The notes under the pieces were generated by a model, which saw only the letters and a list, made by a program, of their open reading frames with translations, made no database searches and was not told the origin of the DNA. A DNA stretch of 50,958 nucleotides, from assembly GCA_949297575.1 (NCBI GenBank), contig CASFTB010000010.1, positions 1-50,958 on the forward strand, written 5' to 3'. Below are positions 27,882 to 36,403 of the stretch, piece after piece. This DNA comes from an uncultured Bacillota bacterium. Its GTDB lineage: Bacteria; Bacillota; Clostridia; Christensenellales; Borkfalkiaceae. Within the stretch, counting starts at the first letter, position 1. The number at the start of each line of letters is the position of its first letter. The translations under genes were made by a program, and so were the position numbers.

Positions 27882-28532
27882 ATGAAAAAGATCATTTCTG
27901 CAATTTCTCTTGCTTTGTGTGCGCTGCTTTGCTGCGGTCTGCTGGCCGCTTGCGGCGGCGGAGACGACTCCGGCCTCACCGGCGGCGGGAAGAACACGTT
28001 TACATTTGAAGCGGAGTATACCGATCTCGACGGTCTCACCGGCGGCGGCATTTCCAATTCTGCGGAGGGCGTCAACATGATCATGGGTACCGGTTCGCAA
28101 GCGGATAAAGATAAGGGCTGGGGCGAGGGCTTCTTCGTCGGCTATACCTATGCGGCGGGGCTGACCTTCACTTTCGAGATCAAGTCGGATAAGGCCGCGG
28201 ACGCGAAGATCATCCTGCGCCTCGGTTCCGAGATCGGCGACATCACCCTCGACAGCTCCATCTTCAGCGTCATCGTCAACGGAGAAGAGCTCACCTATTC
28301 GGATATGTATATCGCCAACAGCCTGATCGATGAGGCAAAATTTTATGACAAGGCGATCAACGACGGTTTCACGCTCAAGGAGGGCGATAACGTCATTCAG
28401 CTCCGCGTCAACGCAAACACCATCCGCGGCTCCCAGCAGGGCGGCCCGCTGATCGACAGCATCAAGATCTCCACCGACGCGAACCTTACCTGGACGCCTA
28501 AAACGGAAAATGTCAGCGGCTTCGTGATCTGA
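27882..28532 (+). CDS. Small lipoprotein with one CBM-like module
   Basis: A 216-residue lipoprotein with lipobox LAAC (Cys24). The ATG at 27882 is preceded by GGAGGA. After a short Gly-rich linker the protein is a single beta-sandwich module starting FTFEAEYTDLDGL and ending with SIKISTDANLTW. It shares FEAEYTD, a GFFVGYTYAAGL-type segment and the S-TDA-LTW ending with the lipoproteins at 35.2 and 46.0 kb. It resembles CBM6/35-type domains in pattern; this needs a profile search. It is the last gene of cassette A, and the strong hairpin at 28591-28628 follows. Confidence 0.82.
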   Translation: MKKIISAISLALCALLCCGLLAACGGGDDSGLTGGGKNTFTFEAEYTDLDGLTGGGISNSAEGVNMIMGTGSQADKDKGWGEGFFVGYTYAAGLTFTFEIKSDKAADAKIILRLGSEIGDITLDSSIFSVIVNGEELTYSDMYIANSLIDEAKFYDKAINDGFTLKEGDNVIQLRVNANTIRGSQQGGPLIDSIKISTDANLTWTPKTENVSGFVI

Positions 28533-28590
28533 AAAATGCGTTCCCCCTCGGGTCCTTGCGCTCTTTGTAGAGGCAGGGTACACGCACGGC

Positions 28591-28628
28591 AAAGTCAAAA
28601 CCACCGGTTTACCGGTGGTTTTGACTTT
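28591..28628. terminator. Bidirectional terminator ending cassette A
   Basis: An 18-bp perfect stem (28591-28608 with 28611-28628) has a CCACCGGT core flanked by AAAA before and TTTT after. It would act on both strands. Confidence 0.8.
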
Positions 28629-28759
28629 TACGGAAGGCTTTTCCGCGGCACAGCATGTAAAATTGCCGAGCGCTCTTGTTGCGTTTTTCGGTGAGGAACG
28701 GCAAAAAACTTTGGATTCTAAAAACAGTAAACAAAACAACACGCATCTGCGGATATCCG

Positions 28760-28799
28760 AAAAAAAATTCTAAATTATCTATAATTTAGAATTTTTTTT
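28760..28799. terminator. AT-rich perfect hairpin before regulator B
   Basis: A 19-bp perfect stem (28760-28778 with 28781-28799) has a two-base loop and ends in T8. CGGATATCCG (28750-28759) abuts it and resembles the core of the palindrome at 28889-28910. The rest of the gap 28533-28936 holds no gene I can support. Confidence 0.65.
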
Positions 28800-28836
28800 C
28801 GCGCGCGTTTGGGGAATGTGAATTTTGGAAAAGGGA

Positions 28837-28864
28837 TTGACAAAGCCGAAAAAAGGGGTATAAT
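28837..28864 (+). promoter_or_regulatory. Promoter of response regulator B
   Basis: A perfect TTGACA (28837-28842) is 16 bases from a perfect TATAAT (28859-28864). The GGGG before the -10 box recurs at the regulator C promoter. Confidence 0.82.
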
Positions 28865-28871
28865 AATGCGC

Positions 28872-28910
28872 GAAGGGGGCGCCCCCTTCCTTTCGGATAT
28901 ATCCGAAAGG
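28872..28910. promoter_or_regulatory. Double palindrome leader of cassette B
   Basis: Two perfect palindromes share one base: 28872-28889 (GGGGGC-GCCCCC core) and 28889-28910 (CCTTTCGGATA and its complement). They begin seven bases after the -10 box. The second has the same TTTCGGA-N4-TCCGAAA core as at 11586-11609, with different middle bases. Confidence 0.78.
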
Positions 28911-28936
28911 AATACCCATTTATCGGAGAAGAAAAG

Positions 28937-29650
28937 ATGTTCCGCATCGCGATCATAGAGGACGAAGAGGCGTGCCGCGAACAGCTGCGCGGCTTCATTG
29001 ACAGATTTTTCAAGGAGAACGGCGGAGAGGCGGAGGTCACCGCCTTCACAAACGGAATAGATTTTGTCAGCGATTACCGCCCCGTGTACGATATCGTGCT
29101 GATGGACATAGAGATGCCCCACCTCAACGGCATGGAGGCGGCGAGAAAGATGCGCCGCAAGGATCCCGATGTCTGTCTCATCTTCGTCACCAACCTCGCG
29201 CAATACGCGCTGGAAGGGTATTCGGTCAGCGCAGCAGACTTCATCGTCAAGCCCGTCGAATACTTCACCTTTGCGGCGAAGCTTCAAAAGGCGATCAACC
29301 GCGCGCAGCAGACGCAGAAGCAGTACATCATGGTGCCCGTCGAAGCGGAAACGCGCCGCCTCTTCGTGCGCGATATCCGCTACATAGAGGTGCGCGGGCA
29401 CTTTCTGACCTTTCACCTCATCGGAGAAGACCTCACCGTGCGCGGAAATCTCGGGAAGATAGAAAACGAGCTGCAGAAAAAGGGACATTTTTTCCGCATC
29501 TTCAAGAGCTATCTCGTCAATCTTGTCCACGTGACGGGCATAAATCAGAATTTCGCTTTGTCGGGAGAGGACGAGCTGCTCATTTCCCGCTCGCGCAAGC
29601 AGGAATTTTTGCGGGTGATGGGGGAATATTTAGGAAACTACCGCATCTGA
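28937..29650 (+). CDS. LytTR-family response regulator (cassette B)
   Basis: A 237-residue regulator, colinear with regulator A. The receiver domain has IIEDE, phospho-acceptor Asp57 (LMDIEMPHLNG), FVTNLAQYALEGYSV and VKPVEY. The LytTR domain follows with IRYIEVRGHFLTFH and SYLVNLVHV. GGAGAAG precedes the ATG. It is followed 25 bases later by its kinase, then by a terminator. Regulator and kinase thus form their own two-gene unit, unlike cassette A where they are joined to GH3. It is a candidate activator of the GH3-4 promoter at 31.1 kb, where LytTR-like repeats occur. Confidence 0.93.
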   Translation: MFRIAIIEDEEACREQLRGFIDRFFKENGGEAEVTAFTNGIDFVSDYRPVYDIVLMDIEMPHLNGMEAARKMRRKDPDVCLIFVTNLAQYALEGYSVSAADFIVKPVEYFTFAAKLQKAINRAQQTQKQYIMVPVEAETRRLFVRDIRYIEVRGHFLTFHLIGEDLTVRGNLGKIENELQKKGHFFRIFKSYLVNLVHVTGINQNFALSGEDELLISRSRKQEFLRVMGEYLGNYRI

Positions 29651-29674
29651 TCTGTGGCGTTAAGGGGGTGCCGG

Positions 29675-30985
29675 ATGTTTGAAACGATTATTTTCTATAT
29701 TCTCGGCTTTTTTGAGCAGTACACGACGCAGCTGTTCGCCGCCTACCTGCTCTTTGCCTTCTATTTCAGGCGGAGACCGTATTTCTGGCTGCGAATGATC
29801 CCAAGCGGAGCTTTTTATCTCACACTTCCCTATTGGCTTGGGTACGATGCGCTCACGGTGGACGGGTGGTTCACGCTGACCTTTCTGCTTGAGTTTTTTC
29901 TCGTCGGGCTGCTGATGTTTTTTTGCTTCCATATCACGTGGCGGCAGGCACTCTTCTTTGCGGCGGCGTCATACGCCATACAGCATTGCATGGAAAATGC
30001 CTATTGGTTTTTGCTCGTGTTTCTCCGCCCCGAACGGCGTGTCCTCATACAGCTGCTGGGGCTCGCCGTCCGCCTTCTTTTCCTTGCGGCGTTCTGGTTC
30101 CTGTTTGCCCGCCGGTTAAAGGGGGATGAGGACGGCCGCTTTGCCGTCAAGGACAGCAGCGTCGTTATCCTCTCCGTCATCACCGTACTCATCGTGTATG
30201 TGCTGAGCATGTACGCTTCACATTCGCCGTGGAGGAGCAATGCACGTTATCTCTACAGCATCAGTTGCTGCCTGTTTCTGCTCTTTTTTCAGCTCGGACT
30301 GTTTGAACAGGGCAAAAAACAGGAAAAAACGGATACACTTCGCCGCATGCTTGCCCTCGAACACGAGCAGCATCGCCTCTCCAAGGAAAACGTCGAACTC
30401 ATTAACATGAAGTGCCACGATTTAAAGCACCAGATTGCCGAGTTGCGGCAGATGACGGACAGAGACCGCCTCAACGAGCGCCTGCGCGAGATGGAGAAGT
30501 TGGTGATGATCTACGATTCCTTCATCAAGACGGGCAACAGCGCCCTCGATATCGTGCTTACCGAAAAGAACCTCTATTGCGAAAAGTACGGCATCCGCGT
30601 CACCGGCAGCATAGACGGCACGGCAGCTCTCTTTCTTGCGGAGGAGGACATCTATTCCCTCTTCGGCAACATCCTTGATAACGCCATCGAGGCGGTGATG
30701 CAGGCGGATGCGGACAAGCGTGCCGTCACGCTGAGCGTCGCGGGGCAGAACGGCTTCCTCGTTATCCATTCAGACAATTACTGCGTCCATAAACTGCAGT
30801 TCAGAGACGGTCTGCCCTTGACCACAAAACAGGACGGCAATTTCCACGGCTTCGGCATGCAGAGCATCCGTTATACCGCAGAAAAGTACGGCGGCAGTGC
30901 GAACGCAAAGCTGGAAGGAAACTTTTTTAACCTCAACGTCATTATACCGCAGCCCAGGGAAGGGCGCAAAAAATCGGCGGCATAA
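29675..30985 (+). CDS. Multi-spanning GHKL sensor histidine kinase (cassette B)
   Basis: A 436-residue kinase with about six N-terminal hydrophobic helices, His248 in KCHDLKHQIAEL, an N box (SLFGNILDNAIEAVM) and a G box (FHGFGMQSIRYTAEKYGG). The ATG at 29675 is chosen because AAGGGGGTG lies before it. A GTG at 29654 has no ribosome site. It is homologous to the kinase of cassette A (the short motif FWLR and the catalytic part align), but the membrane parts have diverged, so the cassettes probably respond to different signals. A terminator follows at 31001-31028. Confidence 0.92.
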   Translation: MFETIIFYILGFFEQYTTQLFAAYLLFAFYFRRRPYFWLRMIPSGAFYLTLPYWLGYDALTVDGWFTLTFLLEFFLVGLLMFFCFHITWRQALFFAAASYAIQHCMENAYWFLLVFLRPERRVLIQLLGLAVRLLFLAAFWFLFARRLKGDEDGRFAVKDSSVVILSVITVLIVYVLSMYASHSPWRSNARYLYSISCCLFLLFFQLGLFEQGKKQEKTDTLRRMLALEHEQHRLSKENVELINMKCHDLKHQIAELRQMTDRDRLNERLREMEKLVMIYDSFIKTGNSALDIVLTEKNLYCEKYGIRVTGSIDGTAALFLAEEDIYSLFGNILDNAIEAVMQADADKRAVTLSVAGQNGFLVIHSDNYCVHKLQFRDGLPLTTKQDGNFHGFGMQSIRYTAEKYGGSANAKLEGNFFNLNVIIPQPREGRKKSAA

Positions 30986-31000
30986 AACGCGCACACGCGC

Positions 31001-31028
31001 GAGCTCCTCTCAGAGAGGGGCTCTTTTT
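31001..31028 (+). terminator. Terminator after kinase B
   Basis: A 10-bp stem (31001-31010 with 31014-31023, one G-U) has a CAG loop and is followed by TTTTT. It isolates the regulator-kinase pair from GH3-4. The rest of the gap up to 31273 holds the GH3-4 control region. Confidence 0.82.
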
Positions 31029-31113
31029 GTATGCCGATTTGCCGCCGCGCGCTTTGCGAAAGGCAAATCGCAGGCAGGCAGAGGCGCGCCCAGACGAAGA
31101 ACGGCGCAACTTC

Positions 31114-31174
31114 AGGTCAAATTTTCGACGTCTTGAGTCAAAGTTGAGCCGCGCAGCAAAAAGTGTGCTATCAT
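31114..31174 (+). promoter_or_regulatory. LytTR-type direct repeats and promoter of GH3-4
   Basis: GTCAAA occurs at 31116 and 31137, exactly 21 bp apart, each with similar flanks (AGGTCAAATTTT and GAGTCAAAGTTG). The downstream repeat touches the -35 position (31146-31151, a poor box). A TATCAT -10 box follows at 31169-31174. This is the expected geometry for a LytTR dimer activating a weak promoter. Confidence 0.6.
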
Positions 31175-31273
31175 GTCTACGATTCGGGGGGATACGGCCG
31201 CGCGGCAAAAATGCCTATGTGCAAAACTTGCCGGGGCGGCAGGCTTCCGAAAAAAATATTTATGGAGGGAAAA

Positions 31274-34200
31274 ATGCACAACACTAAGAGACTTGTCAAA
31301 AGATCGGTCCTCGTGCTTCTCAGCCTCGTGCTGGCGGCGATGCTTTTCGTGTCGTTCTACGCGCAGTCGCTGACGGCCGTGGTTGCGGCGGAGCCTGCCG
31401 CATCGGCAAAGAAGTTTTACACCGATTTCGAGACATTCGAAGAGGAACAGGAAGCGTCGAACGCCTTTAACGAGGAGATCGCCGCAGAGGGCAATGTTTT
31501 GCTCAAAAACGCACAGAGCGCGCTCCCGCTCAAAGCGAGCGAGAACGACATCAGCGTGTTCGGCGTCAGGAGCACCGACCTGCAATATGGCGGCGGCGGT
31601 TCGGGTGGCGGCGACAGCTCAAACGCTGCGACCCTGCAGGACAGCCTTACGGAAGCGGGTTTCAACGTCAATCCTTCTCTGACTACTTTCTACAGCAACT
31701 ATGAAGCGTCTGCCCCCACCAACGTGATGGGCTGGACGAGCGGCATCCCCGAAGAGGCAGATAATGCTTTGCTCGCGCAGTTCTCGGATTCCTTCAATCA
31801 TTACAGCGATGTGGCTCTCATCGTCATTTCGCGCGCGGGTTCCGAAGGCGCCGACCTCGACACGCACAGCATCAACGGCAATGAGGATGTGACAAAGCAC
31901 GAGCTCGAGCTTACCGACCTCGAAGAAGATCTCATCGACTACGTCGTCGGCACCAATGTTTTCAAAAAGGTCGTCGTCCTCGTCAATGCTTCCAACCCCA
32001 TGGAGCTGGGCGAGCTGCAGTACAGTGACGACATCGATGCCATTCTTTGGATGGGTCACCCCGGCACCTCCGGCGTCATGGCGGTCGGCCGTATCCTCAA
32101 CGGAGAAGTCAACCCTTCCGGCCACCTTGCGGATGTCTATGCGGCGGACTTCACCAAGGATCCGACTTGGTACAACTTCGGCGACAACAGCCAGAACCAC
32201 TACAACGCGCAGACGAAAACCTTCGATGAATCCTACATAAACGTAAGGAGCGAAGAGTCCCCCAACGCGCAGTATAAGGGCTACCTCAGCGTCGACTACG
32301 AAGAGGGTATCTACATGGGCTACCGCTGGTATGAGACCGCCGACGCCGAAGGCTACTTCGACCGTCTGCCCTCCGCTGTTACGCAGAACGATCCCGGCAT
32401 GGCGGCACATGAAGGAGATGCCTACTACAACACCTACAACGGCGTCGTGTATCCCTTCGGTTACGGCCTCAGCTATACCGAGTTCAGTTATGAGGTCACC
32501 TCGTCGGGCGGCTCTTGGAACGGCACGAGCGATCTGACCGTTGCGGTCACCGTCACCAACGAGGGAGACGTTGCGGGCAAAGACGTCGTGCAGCTGTATT
32601 CCTCCGCCCCTTACTATGCGGGAGGTATCGAGAAGGCTGCGGTCGACCTCATCGACTTCGCCAAAACAGATGTCCTCGAACCGGGCGACTCTCAGACGAT
32701 CACCTTCACCGTCAGCCCGCAGCAGCTTGCTTCCTTCGATGACGGCATTTGGAAAGACGACAATATCAACGGTGCCTACGTGCTCGACCCCGGCGACTAT
32801 GTGCTCTCCGTCCGCACCGATTCCCATACGGTAGAAGGCAGCGTGACCTTTACGCTCGGCACCGAAGCCGCAGATGCAGAGGCCGCTGCGGACGCCGCCG
32901 TCGTTATCCTCAACGACGAGACGACGGGCACCCGCATCCAGACATGGTTCTCCGCAGACGACGGCAAATGGATGAACACCACGCGTACCGCGGACGTCTC
33001 TACGGATATGGATACGACGAGCCGTACCGATTTCCGAGCAACGGCTGACGATGATACGACCTATGCGGATAATTACGGGCTCTATCATCCTTCCACCGCC
33101 ACGGTTACCGATCTCACCTTTACGGAGGAAGCACTCGCGGTCATGGACGGCCAGCTCCGTTCCATCAACGGCACAGACAGTCCGGAAAACAACAGGGTCA
33201 GCTACATAGACGATAAGACGCTCGGCAACCAGCCCTGGATCGTCGACGAAGTACCTTCCGGCTGGTCGCAGGCGACCGAAGAGGACGCCGCGGCGCGCAA
33301 GGACGGCAAGACGGCGACGCAGCTGTATGCCATGGCAGGTGTCCCCCTGTATGATTCTTCCACGGACAGCGGTTACAGCGCTGCCTGGGATGCTTTCATG
33401 AACCAGCTCACGTATGCGGAGATGGTCTCCTATGTCAGCTCCAACATGTTCTCCACCGCGGCATTTGATGCGATCGGCAAGCCCGCCTCGACGGAAGCGG
33501 ACGGCCCCGCGCAGCTCTCCGACGGTACTTTCTGGGCGAGTGAAGTCGTCATCGCCTCCACTTGGAACACCGCACTTGCGGAGAAGCAGGGCTGGTTTAT
33601 CGGCAACGATTCCCTGTTTACCGGGACGAACGGCTGGTACGGCCCCGGCATCGATACCCACCGCTCCCCCTTCGGCGGCCGCAACTTCGAGTACTATTCG
33701 TCGGACGGCGTGCATGCAGGCAAGATGTTCGCAGCCGTGACGGCGGGCGCACAGAGCAAGGGCGTCCACATCTACGCGAAGCACTTCTTGCTCAACGATC
33801 AGGAGATGGGCCGTGACGTATACGGCGGTATCTGCACCTGGGTCAGCGAGCAGGCGCTCCGCCAGATCTATGTGAAAGTCGTCGAGATCGCCGTCAAGGA
33901 AAGCGACCTCAACGGAACGATGACGGCGTTCAACCGCATCGGCATGCAGAGTTCCGCGCACGGCGGGCTGTATCTCGGCCTCATGGAAGGGGAGTTCGGC
34001 TTCACCGGCGTCTCCAACACCGATATGTATCAGAGCGGCGAGGGCGGCTCCGCATGGAGCGCCAACAGGCTGATCCGTGCTCACATCTACCCGCTCGGCT
34101 CCTTCGGTACCGGCACGGCTACCAACAGGCTGTACGGTGAGTACCGGGAAGATGCAGGCGGCGACGGCATGGTCTGGATCACCGAAGAGGGCGGCACGGC

Positions 34201-35125
34201 GTTCGAGAGCCCTTCGCAGTGGAAGGCTGTGCGTGAACTGGCGATGCGCTCGCTGTACGTCGCGGTCAACGGCAACATGATGAACAACGGCGTCTCCACC
34301 GAGGCCTTTGAGGATGCTTCCTTCACCTTTGCAAGGGGCGTGACGCCCAGCGTATCGATCGCGATGGACGAAGAGGACTTCGGAACCGATATCATCACCG
34401 TCGAGTACAGCATTGCGAGCGGCACGATGCCCGCAGGGCTGACGCTGAATGCGGACGGCACCTTCTCCGGCGCGGCGACAGAGCTGGGCACCTTCAAAGT
34501 GACGGCGCAGATCCTCGTCGATCACTACATTGCGGATACGGCGACCATCACCATCACCGTCATCCCCGCATTCGAGCTCAGCGCCACCACGGCGGCGGCA
34601 GGAGAGGCATTCACCTCGAACATTACATCCGACTATGTTTACCTCACCGAAACGACGGGAGACGGCGGGTATAATACCATCACGTACTCCATCTCGGAGG
34701 GCAGCTTGCCCGAGGGCGTCGCACTCGATTCCGAGGGGGCAAGGCTGGTCGGCACGCCGACGACCCCCGGCGAATATACTTTTACCTTGCAGGCTACCGC
34801 CACACGTATCACAACGATCTCTTACGGCAGCTTCACCTTTACGCGTACGACGACCGATCAGTATTATCAGGAGATCACCATCTCCGTTACGGGCGAATCG
34901 GTTGGCGAAGCGGATCTTTCCGGGCAGATCGAGGAGATGCAGGGGCAGATCGATGACCTGAAGGATGCGCTTGACGCGCTCCGGGACAGTGGCTCCGAAA
35001 CACCTCCGGAAGAGGAAGGCGGCTGCGGCAGCACCGTCTTCGGCGGAGCTGCGTTCATCGGCGGCGCGGTCATTCTCGCGGCGGCGGTCTGCATCGTCAT
35101 CGCAAAAAAGAGGACGAACAAGTAG
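31274..35125 (+). CDS. Permuted GH3 protein, Ig + coiled-coil stalk, GGCG anchor (GH3-4)
   Basis: A 1283-residue secreted protein with an N-terminal signal helix (residues about 11-33). The reversed GH3 order is kept: sandwich (EGNVLLKNAQSALPL), FnIII-like (GKDVVQLYSSAP), barrel (HRSPFGGRNFEYYSSDG, AKHFLLNDQE). The putative nucleophile is Asp917, but its surroundings are unusual: SNTDMY instead of ITDY/F, no GGD afterwards, and SSD where most relatives have SED. Two He_PIG repeats, a coiled coil (about 1213-1240, QIEEMQGQIDDLKDAL) and the tail EEGGCGSTVFG (Cys1251) + helix + KKRTNK follow. The ATG at 31274 follows GGAGGG. Activity may be altered or lost. Confidence 0.9.
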   Translation: MHNTKRLVKRSVLVLLSLVLAAMLFVSFYAQSLTAVVAAEPAASAKKFYTDFETFEEEQEASNAFNEEIAAEGNVLLKNAQSALPLKASENDISVFGVRSTDLQYGGGGSGGGDSSNAATLQDSLTEAGFNVNPSLTTFYSNYEASAPTNVMGWTSGIPEEADNALLAQFSDSFNHYSDVALIVISRAGSEGADLDTHSINGNEDVTKHELELTDLEEDLIDYVVGTNVFKKVVVLVNASNPMELGELQYSDDIDAILWMGHPGTSGVMAVGRILNGEVNPSGHLADVYAADFTKDPTWYNFGDNSQNHYNAQTKTFDESYINVRSEESPNAQYKGYLSVDYEEGIYMGYRWYETADAEGYFDRLPSAVTQNDPGMAAHEGDAYYNTYNGVVYPFGYGLSYTEFSYEVTSSGGSWNGTSDLTVAVTVTNEGDVAGKDVVQLYSSAPYYAGGIEKAAVDLIDFAKTDVLEPGDSQTITFTVSPQQLASFDDGIWKDDNINGAYVLDPGDYVLSVRTDSHTVEGSVTFTLGTEAADAEAAADAAVVILNDETTGTRIQTWFSADDGKWMNTTRTADVSTDMDTTSRTDFRATADDDTTYADNYGLYHPSTATVTDLTFTEEALAVMDGQLRSINGTDSPENNRVSYIDDKTLGNQPWIVDEVPSGWSQATEEDAAARKDGKTATQLYAMAGVPLYDSSTDSGYSAAWDAFMNQLTYAEMVSYVSSNMFSTAAFDAIGKPASTEADGPAQLSDGTFWASEVVIASTWNTALAEKQGWFIGNDSLFTGTNGWYGPGIDTHRSPFGGRNFEYYSSDGVHAGKMFAAVTAGAQSKGVHIYAKHFLLNDQEMGRDVYGGICTWVSEQALRQIYVKVVEIAVKESDLNGTMTAFNRIGMQSSAHGGLYLGLMEGEFGFTGVSNTDMYQSGEGGSAWSANRLIRAHIYPLGSFGTGTATNRLYGEYREDAGGDGMVWITEEGGTAFESPSQWKAVRELAMRSLYVAVNGNMMNNGVSTEAFEDASFTFARGVTPSVSIAMDEEDFGTDIITVEYSIASGTMPAGLTLNADGTFSGAATELGTFKVTAQILVDHYIADTATITITVIPAFELSATTAAAGEAFTSNITSDYVYLTETTGDGGYNTITYSISEGSLPEGVALDSEGARLVGTPTTPGEYTFTLQATATRITTISYGSFTFTRTTTDQYYQEITISVTGESVGEADLSGQIEEMQGQIDDLKDALDALRDSGSETPPEEEGGCGSTVFGGAAFIGGAVILAAAVCIVIAKKRTNK

Positions 35126-35136
35126 GCTTTCGGCAT

Positions 35137-35225
35137 CCTCCCTGCCCGACAGGGCAGGGAGGGGTACATGAGCGCGACAACTCCGACGCATAGTGATATA
35201 GTCGTTGGAGTTGTTTGCATTTTTT
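35137..35225 (+). terminator. Two hairpins between GH3-4 and its lipoprotein
   Basis: The first is a perfect 11-bp GC stem (35137-35147 with 35152-35162) without a T run. The second is a 12-bp stem (35177-35188 with 35203-35214, one G-U) followed by TTTTTT (35220-35225), just before the next ribosome site. Together they may pass only part of the transcripts on to the lipoprotein gene. Confidence 0.6.
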
Positions 35226-35239
35226 GACGGAGTAAAAAC

Positions 35240-36325
35240 ATGAAGAAATTTGCAGCAATTTTGTCCGTACTCCTGTGCCTCGCGCTCTGCGGCGCCTTTC
35301 TGAGCGCCTGCGGGGGCGGCGGAGACGGAATGGTCTATTTTGTGACCTTCAACTACAATTATGAGGGCGCACCCGCCGCGCAGGTCTCCAACGTCGTTTC
35401 CGGCAACATGGTGGAGGAGCCCTCCGCCCCCGCCCGCGAGGGGTACGTATTCGACGCTTGGTGCACGGACGCCGCGGGGACGACCGAATTTGACTTTGCC
35501 ACTCCCATCACCGCCGATACCACCCTGTACGCGCGCTGGGGGGACGATGAAAATTATGTCACCGTCACCTTCGACCTGAGTGCGGTGGAGGCAGAGAACG
35601 TGGAGTACAGGGTAGCAAAGGGGGCCTTTATGGAAGAGCCCGAGATCATCGTGCCGGGCTGGGAATGCACCAACTGGTATACCGATGAAGGGCTGACGAA
35701 CAGGTGGCTGTGGGGGCTCGCCGTCAACGAAGATATGACCCTTTACGGTGCATGGAGGCAGCAGTATACCTTTGAGGCGGAGTATTGCGCGGGCATCCGC
35801 ACTATGGTCGGCGCAGGGTTCTCGGGAACGACGAGCGGGCTGAACATGATCGAGCGCGACACTCTCAATAAAGGAGCCAGCAATGATTTTTATGTGACAT
35901 ACCTCTATCGGAGCGGGTTAGGGCTGACCTTTACCATCGATGCCGCTTCCGACGTGGCGGGCGCCACCATGTATCTGCGCCTGAGTACGCAGTACATGGA
36001 CATCGACCTCAACTCTTCGCAGTTTGAGGTGCGCGTGACATATGAGGACGGCACCTCTGCGACCTACGACTATCCCACCATCTCCATCGATTCCCTCGGC
36101 ATCGGTTCGAGCAGCGAAAAGGCGGAGTTCAGAGATTATCTCATCACGAACATGCTTGTATTGCACGAGGGCGCAAACACGATCACCCTCACCGTCATCA
36201 ATTCGGGCATCACGATGGGCACCATGACGGCATATGCACCCATCATCGACTGCATGAAAATTTCGACGGATGCGGATCTGACCTGGACGACGGACTGCGA
36301 CGAGACAAACATCGTCGGCAAATAA
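35240..36325 (+). CDS. Lipoprotein with two InlB-type repeats and CBM-like module
   Basis: A 361-residue lipoprotein with lipobox LSAC (Cys24). Two Listeria-Bacteroides repeats follow (REGYVFDAWCTDAAGTTEFDF and a divergent second with WECTNWYTDEG). The C-terminal module starts YTFEAEYCAG and contains SNDFYVTYLYRSGLGLTF and MKISTDADLTW. It matches in layout the lipoprotein of cassette C, which has three repeats. It lies between the anchored GH3 and the doubly spanning GH3, the same place as in cassette C. The ATG at 35240 has ACGGAGT upstream. It is probably a substrate-binding partner. Confidence 0.84.
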   Translation: MKKFAAILSVLLCLALCGAFLSACGGGGDGMVYFVTFNYNYEGAPAAQVSNVVSGNMVEEPSAPAREGYVFDAWCTDAAGTTEFDFATPITADTTLYARWGDDENYVTVTFDLSAVEAENVEYRVAKGAFMEEPEIIVPGWECTNWYTDEGLTNRWLWGLAVNEDMTLYGAWRQQYTFEAEYCAGIRTMVGAGFSGTTSGLNMIERDTLNKGASNDFYVTYLYRSGLGLTFTIDAASDVAGATMYLRLSTQYMDIDLNSSQFEVRVTYEDGTSATYDYPTISIDSLGIGSSSEKAEFRDYLITNMLVLHEGANTITLTVINSGITMGTMTAYAPIIDCMKISTDADLTWTTDCDETNIVGK

Positions 36326-36403
36326 TGCAGCGCGCTGCGGGGCATCCCGGCCTTCGGTTCAGAGGGGCGCCCCTTCCACGCGGCACAACGGAGAGAAAAA
36401 GGA

